Positions 1 through 9,331 are shown, counted from the first letter of the stretch. The stretch: DNA of 64,000 nucleotides from Streptomyces davaonensis JCM 4913 (GCF_000349325.1 NC_020504.1:5242053-5306052), one strand, 5' to 3'. Notes: generated from the letters alone by a model not told the origin. Program-made: numbers and translations.

Positions 1-2138
1 TGCGGTTCGGAGTACGTCCGCTTCAGCAGATGCCCGGCCAGCGGCTCGACCCACTCCGGCTCGATCTTCGCGTTGACCCGGGCCCACAGCCGCGAGGTCT
101 CCACCAGCTCGGCGGACATCACGAACCGCGGCTGCTTCTTGAACAGGGCCGAGCCCGGAAAGATCGCGAACTTGGCGTTGCGGGCGCCCAGATACTCGTT
201 CTTGTTGCCGTCCTTCACGTCCTTCATACCGACGTGCGAGAGCAGACCGGCCAGGAGAGACACATGGACACTCTGGTCGGCCGCGTCCTCCTCGTTCAGA
301 TGGATGCCCATCTGCTTGGCGACGGTCCGCAGCTGGGTGTAGATGTCCTGCCACTCACGGATCCGCAGGAAGTTCAGATACTCCTGCTTGCACATCCGCC
401 GGAAGGAACTGGAACCGCGCTCCTTCTGCTGCTCGCGCAGGTACCGCCAGAGATTGAGATAGGCGAGGAAGTCGCTGGTCTCGTCCTTGAAGCGGGCGTG
501 CTGCTGGTCCGCCTGCGCCTGCTTGTCGACGGGGCGCTCGCGCGGGTCCTGGATGGACAGCGCGGCGGCTATCACCATCACCTCGCGGACACAGCCGTTC
601 CGGTCCGCCTCCAGCACCATCCGGGCCAGACGGGGGTCGACGGGCAGCTGCGCGAGCTTGCGGCCGGTGTCGGTGAGCCGCTTGCGCGCGTCCTTCTGTG
701 CCGGGTCCAACGCGCCCAGCTCCTGGAGGAGTTGGACACCGTCACGGATGTTGCGATGGTCCGGCGGATCGATGAACGGGAACTTCTCGATGTCGCCGAG
801 ACCGGCGGCGGTCATCTGGAGGATGACGGAGGCGAGGTTGGTGCGCAGGATCTCGGCATCGGTGAACTCTGGCCGAGCAAGGAAGTCGTCCTCGCTGTAC
901 AGCCGAATACAGACACCGTCACTCGTACGACCACAACGGCCCTTGCGCTGGTTGGCGCTGGCCTGGGAGACCGCCTCGATGGGCAGCCGCTGGACCTTGG
1001 TGCGATGGCTGTAACGGCTGATACGGGCGAAGCCGGGGTCGATGACGTACTTGATCCCGGGAACGGTCAGCGAGGTCTCGGCGACGTTGGTCGCCAGAAC
1101 GATCCTGCGACCGGTGTGCGGCTGAAAGACACGATGCTGCTCGGCATGCGACAGCCGCGCGTACAGCGGCAGCACCTCGGTGAACCGGTACTTCTTCTTC
1201 TCGAGCGCATCGGCGGTGTCCCGGATCTCCCGCTCACCGGAGAGAAAGACGAGGATGTCGCCCTTCCCCTCACCCTGGAGCTCCTCCACGGCGTCACAGA
1301 TGGCGGTGATCTGATCCCGGTCCGCGTCGTCGGAGTCCTCTTCGAGGAGGGGCCGGTAACGCACCTCCACGGGGTACGTCCGCCCGCTGACCTCGACGAT
1401 CGGGGCGTCACCGAAATGCCGGGAGAACCGCTCGGGGTCGATGGTCGCGGAGGTGATCACGACCTTGAGATCGGGCCGACGCGGCAGCAACTGCGCCAGA
1501 TACCCGAGCAGGAAATCAATGTTCAGGGACCGCTCGTGGGCCTCGTCGATGATGATCGTGTCGTAGGCACGCAGCTCACGGTCGGTCTGGATCTCGGCGA
1601 GCAGGATGCCGTCCGTCATCAGCTTGATGAAGGTGGCGTCCGGATTCACCTGATCGGTAAAACGAACCTTCCAGCCGACGGCCTCGCCAAGAGGGGTGTT
1701 CATCTCCTCGGCGACGCGCTCAGCCACCGTACGAGCGGCGATCCGACGGGGCTGCGTATGCCCGATCATGCCGCGCACACCACGCCCGAGCTCCATACAG
1801 ATCTTCGGAATCTGCGTGGTCTTACCGGACCCGGTCTCACCAGCGACGATGACGACCTGATGATCGCGAATAGCGGCCGCGATCTCGTCCTTCTTCTGGC
1901 TGACCGGCAACTGCTCGGGATACGAGACGGCCGGCACCCGGGCCCGCCGCTCCCCCATCCGCTCCTCGGCCTTCGCGACCTCGCCCTCGATCTCGGCGAG
2001 CACAGCGGCGCGAGCCTCCGGCTTACGGATCTTGCGCGCACCTTCGAGCCGCCGACCGATCCGATGCGCATCACGCAGCGAAAGCTCGGTCAGACGGGGG
2101 GCGAGAGCGCCGAGGGCGGGGGCAGGGTGCGTAGACAT
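1..2138 (-). CDS. hrpA: ATP-dependent RNA helicase HrpA (DEAH box), 3' end outside window
   Basis: Cytoplasmic SF2 DEAH-box RNA helicase, probably acting in RNA or ribosome metabolism. About 712 N-terminal residues are visible and the C-terminal part runs off the left edge. Motifs seen: Walker A GETGSGKT near residues 100-107, the DEAH box at about 198-201 (IIIDEAHERSLN), SAT in VVITSATID, and a helicase C domain with QRKGRCGRTSDG. HrpA proteins are usually about 1300 residues, so roughly half is present. The ATG at 2138 gives an N terminus beginning MSTHPAPALG. The gene reads away from the tRNA cluster, from which it is separated by a strong hairpin. Family assignment is secure. Confidence 0.95.
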   Translation of the reverse strand, partial: MSTHPAPALGALAPRLTELSLRDAHRIGRRLEGARKIRKPEARAAVLAEIEGEVAKAEERMGERRARVPAVSYPEQLPVSQKKDEIAAAIRDHQVVIVAGETGSGKTTQIPKICMELGRGVRGMIGHTQPRRIAARTVAERVAEEMNTPLGEAVGWKVRFTDQVNPDATFIKLMTDGILLAEIQTDRELRAYDTIIIDEAHERSLNIDFLLGYLAQLLPRRPDLKVVITSATIDPERFSRHFGDAPIVEVSGRTYPVEVRYRPLLEEDSDDADRDQITAICDAVEELQGEGKGDILVFLSGEREIRDTADALEKKKYRFTEVLPLYARLSHAEQHRVFQPHTGRRIVLATNVAETSLTVPGIKYVIDPGFARISRYSHRTKVQRLPIEAVSQASANQRKGRCGRTSDGVCIRLYSEDDFLARPEFTDAEILRTNLASVILQMTAAGLGDIEKFPFIDPPDHRNIRDGVQLLQELGALDPAQKDARKRLTDTGRKLAQLPVDPRLARMVLEADRNGCVREVMVIAAALSIQDPRERPVDKQAQADQQHARFKDETSDFLAYLNLWRYLREQQKERGSSSFRRMCKQEYLNFLRIREWQDIYTQLRTVAKQMGIHLNEEDAADQSVHVSLLAGLLSHVGMKDVKDGNKNEYLGARNAKFAIFPGSALFKKQPRFVMSAELVETSRLWARVNAKIEPEWVEPLAGHLLKRTYSEP

Positions 2139-2223
2139 ACGCGACCCAGGATCTCATCCCACCGATTTCCCTGGCGAACGCTTTTGGCCCGCCCGAGCGT
2201 GAGGGAGGGCCGGGGGAACAGAT

Positions 2224-2255
2224 CAAGGGCCCCGACCGTTTGGTCGGGGCCCTTG
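2224..2255 (-). terminator. Rho-independent-type hairpin ending the tRNA operon
   Basis: A perfect 14-bp inverted repeat (CAAGGGCCCCGACC / GGTCGGGGCCCTTG) with a GTTT loop lies six bases past the 3' end of tRNA-Phe on the minus strand and before hrpA. There is no long T-run, as is common in Streptomyces terminators. Confidence 0.75.
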
Positions 2256-2260
2256 GATGG

Positions 2261-2334
2261 TGGCTGGGGCCGGGGTCGAACCGGCGACCTATCGCTTTTC
2301 AGGCGATCGCTCGTACCAACTGAGCTACCCAGCC
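2261..2334 (-). tRNA. tRNA-Phe (GAA)
   Basis: Reads on the minus strand with a 7-bp acceptor stem GGCTGGG/CCCAGCC, U8, an anticodon loop CTGAAAA (anticodon GAA), a GGTTCGACC T-arm and discriminator A. CCA is not encoded. It is the last gene of a three-tRNA minus-strand operon Glu-Asp-Phe. Confidence 0.95.
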
Positions 2335-2358
2335 ACGAGGCTTCCGGGGAAACCTCAG

Positions 2359-2433
2359 CGGTCCTGACGGGATTTGAACCCGCGGCCTCCACCTTGACAG
2401 GGTGGCGAGCACTCCAAACTGCTCCACAGGACC
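2359..2433 (-). tRNA. tRNA-Asp (GTC)
   Basis: Minus-strand cloverleaf with acceptor GGTCCTG/CAGGACC, anticodon loop CTGTCAA flanked by the CCACC/GGTGG stem (anticodon GTC), T-arm GGTTCAAATCC and discriminator G, as expected for Asp. It is the middle gene of the tRNA operon. Confidence 0.95.
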
Positions 2434-2474
2434 AAGCTTTGTGGGCGACCACTAGTGTCGCACACGGTTTTGCG

Positions 2475-2547
2475 TGCCCCCAACGGGATTCGAACCCGTG
2501 CTACCGCCTTGAAAGGGCGGCGTCCTAGGCCGCTAGACGATGAGGGC
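2475..2547 (-). tRNA. tRNA-Glu (TTC)
   Basis: Minus-strand cloverleaf with anticodon loop CTTTCAA inside the CCGCC/GGCGG stem (anticodon TTC), a GGTTCGAATCC T-arm and an acceptor stem GCCCTCA/TGGGGGC containing a G-T wobble. It is the first gene of the Glu-Asp-Phe operon. Confidence 0.95.
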
Positions 2548-2591
2548 TATCGGCCCGCCTGCGCGCTTCTCAGCGCGTCGGGGACGTGAGA

Positions 2592-2621
2592 AGCATATGG
2601 GATGGCGGGAGGGATCGCCAA
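2592..2621 (-). promoter_or_regulatory. Candidate sigma-70-type promoter for the tRNA operon
   Basis: Upstream of tRNA-Glu on the minus strand, TTGGCG (2621-2616) and TATGCT (2597-2592) are 18 bp apart, a plausible -35/-10 pair for the principal sigma factor. Only these hexamers support it. Confidence 0.4.
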
Positions 2622-2627
2622 AACGGT

Positions 2628-4166
2628 TTACGGGGAGGGGGTGGGGGTGGGCGACACACCCGGTTGGTTCTCCTCCGGGAGGTGGCGGCTGACCTCGGCT
2701 GTCGTCAGGCCCAGGCCGCCCAGTTCGATCTCGTCCCAGGCCTGGAGGCGGCGGGTGTCACGGTCGAAGTAGAGGATCGAGGCTTCGATGGGGTCGGGGT
2801 AGTCGCCCTCCACCGCGCGTAGGCCGCTGCCGCCTGTCGAGCCTTCGATGCGCAGGCGGGTGCCCTGTTCCAGCATCTCCATCTCGTCGTGGTGGAGGTG
2901 GCCGGCGAGGATCAAGGGGACCTCGCCGTCCACCTCGCGGGCCGCGGAGGGTTCGTGGGCCATGGCCACGTCCACCGGCCTGCCCGCCGCCTTCTGGTCG
3001 CGCAGGGCCGAGGCCAGTCGGGCGCCGGCCAGTTCCTGGGTGGCCTCGGCGCCGGTCTTGTTCGTGCGGTCGGGGGTGAACTGGGGGTCGCCGATTCCCG
3101 CGAAGCGCAGGCCGGCGATGGTGCGGGCGCGGCCCTCGTCCAGGACGTGGACGTTCTCCAGGTCCTCCAGGTACCGCTGGGTGAGGATGGAGTCGTGGTT
3201 GCCGCGGACCCAGACGTAGGGCGCGCCCAGGTCCTCGATCGGGTCCAGGAAGCCGTTCTCCGCCGCTGTGCCGTGGTCCATCGTGTCGCCGGTGTCGGCG
3301 ATCACGTTGACCTGGTACTGCTCCACCAGCGAGGCGATGATCTTCCAGCTCGCCGGGTTGAGGTGGATGTCGGAGACGTGCAGGACGCGGATCGTCGACG
3401 GGTCCGGTTGGTACGCCGGGAGTGTCGAGGTCGCGTCGTAGAGCTTGGTCACGTTGGTGACCAGGCGGGCCAACTCCTTCTGGTAGACGTCGAATTCGGT
3501 GACGATGTTGCGTGCGTCTCCTACGAGGGAGGGGGCGGAGGACAGGAGTCCGGAGAATTTGGGTTCCAGGACTGAGTTCGGGTTCCAGGTGGCTGCCGCT
3601 GTGCCGCCGGATGCTGCCAGCAGGGTCAGGGCGAGGCCGCCTGCGGCGAGGGCGCGGCGGGGGCGGCGGTAGACGGCCAGGCCCAGTGCGGTGGCGCCGG
3701 TGACGACGGCGACGCAGGAGCGCAGGGCCAGGTCGCGGGTGCCGTGGGCGACGTCGTGGGCGACTTCGTCCTGGAGTCCGGAGAGGCGTTCGGGGTGGTC
3801 GACGAGGGCCTGGGCGCGTTCGGGGTCCAGTCGGTCGACGTTGACGTCCAGGCGGACCGGTGCGATGTGGCTGTCCAGCTGGAGTGCGCCGAGCGGTGAG
3901 ACGTTGATCTTTGTGCCGCCGCTGACGGAGGGGCGCAGGGTCATGGTGGTGTCCATGGGGCCGACGGACACGCGTACGTTGCCCACGATCAGCAGTCCCA
4001 GCCAGGCGCCGAGCAGGACGACCGTGATCAGCCCCAGCGCGCGGATCCAGGGGCGCGGCTGCTCGGTGAGCTGGACCGTGCCGGGCGGTGCCTGGCGGGT
4101 GCGCGGGGTCCTGCGTATGCGGTTGGCGGCGGTCAGTATGCGGGCTGCGGCTGGGACGCGGGCCAT
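2628..4166 (-). CDS. Membrane-anchored metallophosphoesterase
   Basis: A 512-residue calcineurin-like phosphoesterase predicted to hydrolyse a phospho-ester or -anhydride outside the membrane; the substrate is unknown. One hydrophobic segment lies at about 42-62 and others at about 150-195, then the catalytic domain from about 260. The dinuclear metal motifs are all present: DIH at 266-268, GD at 293-294, GNHD at 322-325 and GHLHH at 422-426. The C terminus is a short Pro/Thr tail. The ATG at 4166 is chosen because it begins a basic N terminus ahead of the first membrane segment; longer open frame upstream overlaps the divergent metallopeptidase. Family is certain, role unknown. Confidence 0.88.
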   Translation of the reverse strand: MARVPAAARILTAANRIRRTPRTRQAPPGTVQLTEQPRPWIRALGLITVVLLGAWLGLLIVGNVRVSVGPMDTTMTLRPSVSGGTKINVSPLGALQLDSHIAPVRLDVNVDRLDPERAQALVDHPERLSGLQDEVAHDVAHGTRDLALRSCVAVVTGATALGLAVYRRPRRALAAGGLALTLLAASGGTAAATWNPNSVLEPKFSGLLSSAPSLVGDARNIVTEFDVYQKELARLVTNVTKLYDATSTLPAYQPDPSTIRVLHVSDIHLNPASWKIIASLVEQYQVNVIADTGDTMDHGTAAENGFLDPIEDLGAPYVWVRGNHDSILTQRYLEDLENVHVLDEGRARTIAGLRFAGIGDPQFTPDRTNKTGAEATQELAGARLASALRDQKAAGRPVDVAMAHEPSAAREVDGEVPLILAGHLHHDEMEMLEQGTRLRIEGSTGGSGLRAVEGDYPDPIEASILYFDRDTRRLQAWDEIELGGLGLTTAEVSRHLPEENQPGVSPTPTPSP

Positions 4167-4250
4167 TGGTCCCGTATGCCCAAGTGCGCGGGTGGATATG
4201 CCGGGCGCCGGCGGCTCTCGTACGGGCCTCGTGTGCCGGACAATGGCTCT

Positions 4251-4601
4251 GTGCTGGAGATGACGCGTGAGGAGTTCGAGGAACTGGTCGCCGAGGCGCT
4301 GGACCGGATCCCGCCGGAGCTGACGCGGCTGATGGACAACGTGGCGGTGTTCGTGGAGGACGAGCCGCCCGCCGACGATCCTGAGCTGCTGGGGCTGTAC
4401 GAGGGGACGCCGCTGACGGATCGCGGTGAGTGGTACGCGGGTGTGCTGCCGGACCGGATCACGATCTATCGCGGGCCGACGCTGCGGATGTGTGATTCGC
4501 GGGAGGACGTCGTCGCGGAGACCGAGGTGACGGTGGTGCATGAGATCGCGCATCACTTCGGCATCGACGATGCCCGGCTGCATGCGCTCGGGTACGGGTG
4601 A
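4251..4601 (+). CDS. Zincin-like metallopeptidase family protein
   Basis: A 116-residue protein of the small MMP-type zincin family (PF06262-like). The zinc motif HEIAHHFGIDD lies near the C terminus (HExxH plus a downstream Asp), and the N terminus EEFEELVAEALDRIP is typical of the family. The substrate is not known for most members. The GTG start at 4251 is preferred because family members commonly begin (M)LEMTREEF; an ATG at 4260 is the alternative. No clear Shine-Dalgarno is seen. It is divergent from the metallophosphoesterase, with starts 85 bp apart. Confidence 0.85.
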   Translation: MLEMTREEFEELVAEALDRIPPELTRLMDNVAVFVEDEPPADDPELLGLYEGTPLTDRGEWYAGVLPDRITIYRGPTLRMCDSREDVVAETEVTVVHEIAHHFGIDDARLHALGYG

Positions 4602-4690
4602 GCGCCGGCTGATACGGGTCGCGTGTCCTCTTGTGGGCGGGGGGAGTTGGGGAGGTTGACTCCTTCATCCTCCACCGGAGGTGGCTGCCC

Positions 4691-5242
4691 GTGCGCCCCT
4701 TGTACGTACCTGTCCGTCTGGCCGCCACGGTCATGGCTGTCGCCGCTGCTGCCGGTTGTATGAGCGTGGGTGACGACGGTGCCGGAAAGGGTGCGAAGCC
4801 GTCGCATTCGGCGGGGCGGCGGGGCGGGGAGGCGCCGGACGGTGGGTCCGCGGTGTCGGGTGGGGGTGCGGGGTACGGGGCCGCGGCTTCCGACGGCAGG
4901 CGGGGCAAGGACGGCAAAGGGGACGGGAAGGGCAAGGGGAAGGGCAGGAAGGGCGAGGACGGGGAGTCGGCGTCGCCGTCGGCTTCCGCGTCGGCCGGGC
5001 CGAGCGAGGACGCGCACGAGCCGGGCAAGCCGGACCGGACGGAGAAGCCCGGGGGGCCGCCGGAGCCGACCGAGGAGCCGCCGACTCCGACCCGCCCGGC
5101 GGAGCCGTCCCCGACGCCGACCCCGCCGGAGCCGTCGGTCACTCCCTCGCCGACGGTCGCCGAGCCGTCCTCCTCGGCGCACGGGGAGGCGGAGCCGATG
5201 CTCCAGCGTGAGCCCGCGCCGGAGGCCGGGGCTCCGGTGTGA
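4691..5242 (+). CDS. Pro/Ser-rich low-complexity lipoprotein
   Basis: A 183-residue exported lipoprotein of unknown function. The N terminus is basic, followed by a hydrophobic Ala/Val stretch and a lipobox ending AAGC at about residue 23. The rest is low-complexity: Gly/Lys-rich, then Ser/Pro/Glu-rich, resembling an extended cell-wall-spanning region with no folded domain that I can recognise. The GTG at 4691 follows GGAGGTGG with about 6-nt spacing, which decides the start. It sits between the metallopeptidase and the DEAD-box helicase, same strand. Confidence 0.75.
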   Translation: MRPLYVPVRLAATVMAVAAAAGCMSVGDDGAGKGAKPSHSAGRRGGEAPDGGSAVSGGGAGYGAAASDGRRGKDGKGDGKGKGKGRKGEDGESASPSASASAGPSEDAHEPGKPDRTEKPGGPPEPTEEPPTPTRPAEPSPTPTPPEPSVTPSPTVAEPSSSAHGEAEPMLQREPAPEAGAPV

Positions 5243-5451
5243 CGTAGGTCTACCGGACTCGGTTTGCCTTGGGGGGTGGGGGGTGCGTATGGTGGTAGAT
5301 CGTTTGATCCCATTTGCCCGGCGCCAATGCAGAGCGCGCCGTGTGGCGCGTTCTCTCCCTTGCCGTGGCTGACCGCATAGAGGCGGTCGTATTGCGAATC
5401 ACGGAGTTGACGGGCGCGTGCCGACGAGACTCCGGAAGGTTTCGCATACGC

Positions 5452-7611
5452 ATGTCCATTTCCAGTTCTGATCACATCGTCCTGCCCGAGAACGACGAGA
5501 ACGAGATCGTCGTTGTCGAGGGCGAGACCGTCGAGGAGACGCCCGAGGTCACCTTCGCGGACCTCGGTCTCCCCGAGGGCGTCGTGCGCAAGCTCGCGCA
5601 GAACGGCGTGACCACCCCCTTCCCGATCCAGGCCGCGACCATCCCGGACGCCCTGGCCGGCAAGGACATCCTGGGCCGCGGTCGTACCGGCTCCGGCAAG
5701 ACCCTCTCCTTCGGTCTGCCGACCCTGGCCCGCCTCTCCGGCGGCCGTACCGAGAAGCACCGTCCGCGCGCCGTCATCCTCACCCCGACCCGTGAGCTCG
5801 CGATGCAGGTCGCGGACGCGCTTCAGCCCTACGGCGACCAGCTCGGCCTGAAGATGAAGGTCGTCTGCGGCGGTACGTCGATGGGCAACCAGATCTACGC
5901 CCTGGAGCGCGGCGTGGATGTGCTGGTGGCCACCCCGGGCCGGCTGCGCGACATCATCAACCGCGGCGCCTGCTCCCTCGAGGACGTCGAGGTCGCGGTG
6001 CTCGACGAGGCCGACCAGATGTCCGACCTGGGCTTCCTGCCCGAGGTCACCGAGCTGCTGGACCAGGTTCCGGCGGGCGGTCAGCGGATGCTGTTCTCCG
6101 CGACGATGGAGAACGAGATCCAGACCCTCGTCTCCCGCTACCTGAACGAGCCGGTCAGCCACGAGGTCGACGCGGCCCAGGGCGCGGTGACGACCATGTC
6201 GCACCACATCCTCATCGTGAAGCCCAAGGACAAGGCGCCGGTCACGGCCGCGATCGCCTCCCGCAAGGGCCGCACGATCATCTTCGTCCGCACCCAGCTC
6301 GGCGCCGACCGTGTCGCGGAGCAGCTGCGGGACGCCGGGGTGAAGGCGGACGCGCTGCACGGCGGTATGACGCAGGGTGCGCGCACCCGGACGCTGGCCG
6401 ACTTCAAGGACGGTTACGTCAACGTCCTCGTCGCCACCGATGTCGCCGCTCGCGGTATTCACGTCGACGGCATCGACCTGGTCCTGAACGTCGACCCGGC
6501 CGGTGACCACAAGGACTACCTGCACCGGGCCGGCCGTACGGCGCGTGCGGGCCGCACGGGCACGGTCGTGTCCCTGTCCCTGCCGCACCAGCGTCGCCAG
6601 ATCTTCCGGCTGATGGAGGACGCGGGCGTCGACGCCGGGCGTCACATCATCCAGGGCGGCGCGGCCTTCGACCCGGAGGTCGCCGAGATCACCGGCGCCC
6701 GTTCGATGACCGAGGTGCAGGCCGAGTCCGCGGGCAACGCGGCGCAGCAGGCCGAGCGTGAGGTCTCGCACCTCACCAAGCAGCTGGAGCGTGCGCAGCG
6801 GCGTGCGGCCGAGCTGCGCGAGGAGGCCGACCGTCTGGTCGCCCGGGTCGCCCGTGAGCGCGGCGAGGACCCGGAGGCCGCGGTGGCCGAGGCGCAGGCG
6901 GCGGCGGTGGCGGCCGAGACCGCCGTACCGGAGCAGCCGGTGGCGCAGGACGTGGACCGGACCGAGCGTGCCGAGGGTTCGTACGAGCGTCGTGAGCGCC
7001 GTGACGACCGTCGGGACGGTGACCGTGGTGGCCGTTCCTTCGAGCGCCGCGACAACGACCGTGGTGGGTTCCGTCGGGACAACGACCGTGGTGAGCGTTC
7101 GTTCGAGCGTCGGGACAACGACCGGGGCGGTTTCCGCCGGGACAACGACCGTGGTGAGCGTTCGTTCGAGCGTCGGGACAACGACCGGGGCGGCTTCCGT
7201 CGCGACAACGACCGCCGGGACGGCGACCGCGGTGGCCGTTCCTTCGAGCGCCGCGACGACCGTGGTGGGTTCCGCCGGGACAACGACCGTCGGGACGGCT
7301 TCCGTCGCGACGACCGTGGCGGCCGTTCCTTCGACGACCGCGGTGGGCGTTCCTTCGAGCGTCGTGACAACGACCGTGGTGGGTTCCGCCGGGACAACGA
7401 CCGTGGTGGCCGTTCCTTCGAGCGCCGCGACGAGCGTGGTGGGCACCGTGGCAGCGACCGTCCGTTCAACCGCGACCGCCAGGGCGACCGTCCCGGCTTC
7501 CGCTCCGGCGGCCACGAGCGCCCCTACGGCCGCCGTGACGACCACCGCGGTGGCACCGGTTCCTCGTTCGGCCGCCGCGACGACAAGCCGCGCTGGAAGC
7601 GCAACGGCTGA
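5452..7611 (+). CDS. DEAD-box ATP-dependent RNA helicase with Arg/Gly/Asp-rich tail
   Basis: A 719-residue DEAD-box RNA helicase, probably for ribosome biogenesis or cold-stress RNA unwinding in the cytoplasm. A Q motif around Gln60, Walker A GRTGSGKT (77-84), PTREL, DEAD at 185-188, SAT near 216, ATDVAARG and HRAGRTARAG define a full RecA-like core. A coiled-coil-like segment (about 425-480) is followed by some 200 residues of RDNDRGGF / RGERSFERR repeats, an RNA-binding, disorder-prone tail. The ATG at 5452 gives the MSISSSDHIV start. A strong terminator follows the stop. It is of the RhlE/DeaD type; which subfamily is uncertain. Confidence 0.93.
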   Translation: MSISSSDHIVLPENDENEIVVVEGETVEETPEVTFADLGLPEGVVRKLAQNGVTTPFPIQAATIPDALAGKDILGRGRTGSGKTLSFGLPTLARLSGGRTEKHRPRAVILTPTRELAMQVADALQPYGDQLGLKMKVVCGGTSMGNQIYALERGVDVLVATPGRLRDIINRGACSLEDVEVAVLDEADQMSDLGFLPEVTELLDQVPAGGQRMLFSATMENEIQTLVSRYLNEPVSHEVDAAQGAVTTMSHHILIVKPKDKAPVTAAIASRKGRTIIFVRTQLGADRVAEQLRDAGVKADALHGGMTQGARTRTLADFKDGYVNVLVATDVAARGIHVDGIDLVLNVDPAGDHKDYLHRAGRTARAGRTGTVVSLSLPHQRRQIFRLMEDAGVDAGRHIIQGGAAFDPEVAEITGARSMTEVQAESAGNAAQQAEREVSHLTKQLERAQRRAAELREEADRLVARVARERGEDPEAAVAEAQAAAVAAETAVPEQPVAQDVDRTERAEGSYERRERRDDRRDGDRGGRSFERRDNDRGGFRRDNDRGERSFERRDNDRGGFRRDNDRGERSFERRDNDRGGFRRDNDRRDGDRGGRSFERRDDRGGFRRDNDRRDGFRRDDRGGRSFDDRGGRSFERRDNDRGGFRRDNDRGGRSFERRDERGGHRGSDRPFNRDRQGDRPGFRSGGHERPYGRRDDHRGGTGSSFGRRDDKPRWKRNG
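6981..7470 (+). repeat. Coding tandem repeats in the helicase tail
   Basis: Degenerate repeats encode RRDNDRGGFRRDNDRG-type units. The best pair is a 63-nt (21-codon) near-identical duplication starting at 7081 and 7144. Repeat number probably varies between strains by slippage or recombination. Confidence 0.8.
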
Positions 7612-7630
7612 TCCTCAGCCGTAAATACTG

Positions 7631-7667
7631 AGGCCCGCACGATTTCGGTCGTGCGGGCCTTCTTTTT
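7631..7667 (+). terminator. Rho-independent terminator after the DEAD-box helicase
   Basis: A 12-bp perfect stem AGGCCCGCACGA / TCGTGCGGGCCT with a TTTCGG loop is followed by a TTCTTTTT run, a classical intrinsic terminator 20 bp after the helicase stop. Confidence 0.9.
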
Positions 7668-7716
7668 AGCCAGTCGTGGCGCATGTCACGCCCTCCATGC
7701 GGGAATCGCTGGGGGC

Positions 7717-9243
7717 ATGACAAGTGACGGACAACTCTCCGACGAAGAGCGGCTGGCCCAGCTCGGCTACACGCAGGTTCTCGCCCGCCGCATGTCGGCG
7801 TTCTCCAACTACGCGGTCTCCTTCACCATCATCTCGGTGCTGTCGGGCTGTCTGACGCTGTATCTGTTCGGCATGAACACCGGCGGCCCGGCGGTGATCA
7901 CCTGGGGCTGGGTGGCCGTAGGCCTGATGACGCTGTTCGTCGGGCTCGCGATGGCGGAGATCTGCTCGGCCTATCCGACCTCGGCGGGCCTGTACTTCTG
8001 GGCCCACCGCCTGGCTCCGCCCCGCTCCGCGGCGGCCTGGGCCTGGTTCACGGGCTGGTTCAACGTGCTCGGCCAGGTCGCGGTGACCGCGGGCATCGAC
8101 TTCGGCGCGGCGTCCTTCCTCGGCGCGTACCTGAACCTCCAGTTCGACTTCGAGGTGACGCCGGGCCGCACGATCGTTCTGTTCGCCGGGATCCTGGTCC
8201 TGCACGGCCTGCTGAACACCTTCGGCGTGCGGATCGTCGCGCTGCTGAACAGCGTGAGCGTGTGGTGGCACGTCATCGGGGTCGCGGTCATCGTCGGCGC
8301 GCTGACCTTCGTACCGGACGAGCACCAGTCCGCGTCGTTCGTCTTCGGCGAGTTCGTGAACAACACGGGCTGGGGCAGCGGGGTGTACGTGGTCGCGCTG
8401 GGCCTGCTGATGGCGCAGTACACCTTCACCGGCTACGACGCCTCCGCCCATATGACCGAGGAGACGCACGACGCGTCCACGGCGGGCCCCAAGGGCATCG
8501 TGCAGTCCATCTGGACGTCGTGGATCGCGGGTTTCGTCCTCCTCCTGGGTTTCACCTTCGCGATCCAGTCGTACGAAGGTGCCCTGACGTCCCCGACCGG
8601 CGCCCCGCCCGCCCAGATCCTGCTCGACGCGCTCGGCGCGACGGCGGGCAAGCTGCTGCTCCTGGTGGTGATCGGGGCGCAACTGTTCTGCGGGATGGCG
8701 TCCGTCACCGCCAACAGCCGCATGATCTACGCCTTCTCACGCGACGGCGCGCTCCCCTGGTCGCACATCTGGCACTCGGTGAGCCCGCGCACGCGCACCC
8801 CGGTGGCGGCGGTGTGGCTGGCGGCGTTCGGGGCGCTCGTCCTGGGCCTGCCCTACCTGATCAACGTGACGGCGTACGCGGCAGTGACCTCGATCGCCGT
8901 GATCGGCCTCTACATCGCCTACGTCATCCCGACGCTGCTGCGGCTGCGCAAGGGCGAGGACTTCGAGCGCGGGCCCTGGCATCTCGGGCGCTGGTCGAAG
9001 GTGATCGGAGTGGTGGCGGTGGCCTGGGTCGGCGTCATCACGGTCCTCTTCATGCTCCCGCAGGTCTCCCCGGTCACCGCCGAGACCTTCAACTACGCCC
9101 CGGTCGCCGTCCTGGTCGTGCTCGGCTTCGCGGCGGCCTGGTGGCTGGCCTCGGCCCGGCACTGGTTCCTCAACCCCGAGCACGCCCGCACGATCGCCCG
9201 CGAGGCGGCCCGCGCCGGCGCCCCCGAACCCGCCGATCCGTAA
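7717..9243 (+). CDS. APC-superfamily amino acid permease
   Basis: A 508-residue polytopic membrane protein with about 12 transmembrane segments, of the amino acid-polyamine-organocation family. It probably imports or exchanges an amino acid or GABA; specificity cannot be read from the sequence. Family features include the early conserved SAYPTSAGLYFW segment and the glycine-rich first helices. The ATG at 7717 places a short hydrophilic N terminus (MTSDGQLSDEERLAQLGY) before helix 1; an upstream in-frame start at 7651 would fall inside the preceding terminator. It stands alone between that terminator and tRNA-Lys. Confidence 0.88.
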   Translation: MTSDGQLSDEERLAQLGYTQVLARRMSAFSNYAVSFTIISVLSGCLTLYLFGMNTGGPAVITWGWVAVGLMTLFVGLAMAEICSAYPTSAGLYFWAHRLAPPRSAAAWAWFTGWFNVLGQVAVTAGIDFGAASFLGAYLNLQFDFEVTPGRTIVLFAGILVLHGLLNTFGVRIVALLNSVSVWWHVIGVAVIVGALTFVPDEHQSASFVFGEFVNNTGWGSGVYVVALGLLMAQYTFTGYDASAHMTEETHDASTAGPKGIVQSIWTSWIAGFVLLLGFTFAIQSYEGALTSPTGAPPAQILLDALGATAGKLLLLVVIGAQLFCGMASVTANSRMIYAFSRDGALPWSHIWHSVSPRTRTPVAAVWLAAFGALVLGLPYLINVTAYAAVTSIAVIGLYIAYVIPTLLRLRKGEDFERGPWHLGRWSKVIGVVAVAWVGVITVLFMLPQVSPVTAETFNYAPVAVLVVLGFAAAWWLASARHWFLNPEHARTIAREAARAGAPEPADP

Positions 9244-9331
9244 CCCGGCACGCCCCGGACGCGGCCGTGTCCCCGATACCCGATCGGAGACCCGGCCACG
9301 TCCGGCTATGCTCGTGGGGGCAACATCGCCT

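Noticed and set aside
30..2528. 832-codon plus-strand open frame over hrpA and the tRNA genes
   Set aside because: It is antisense to hrpA with its clear helicase motifs and runs through two tRNA genes; a GC-rich shadow frame.
4459..7545. 1028-codon minus-strand open frame across the DEAD-box helicase
   Set aside because: Translation is low-complexity Val/Thr/Ala repeats reflecting the helicase repeats on the other strand; no start signal.
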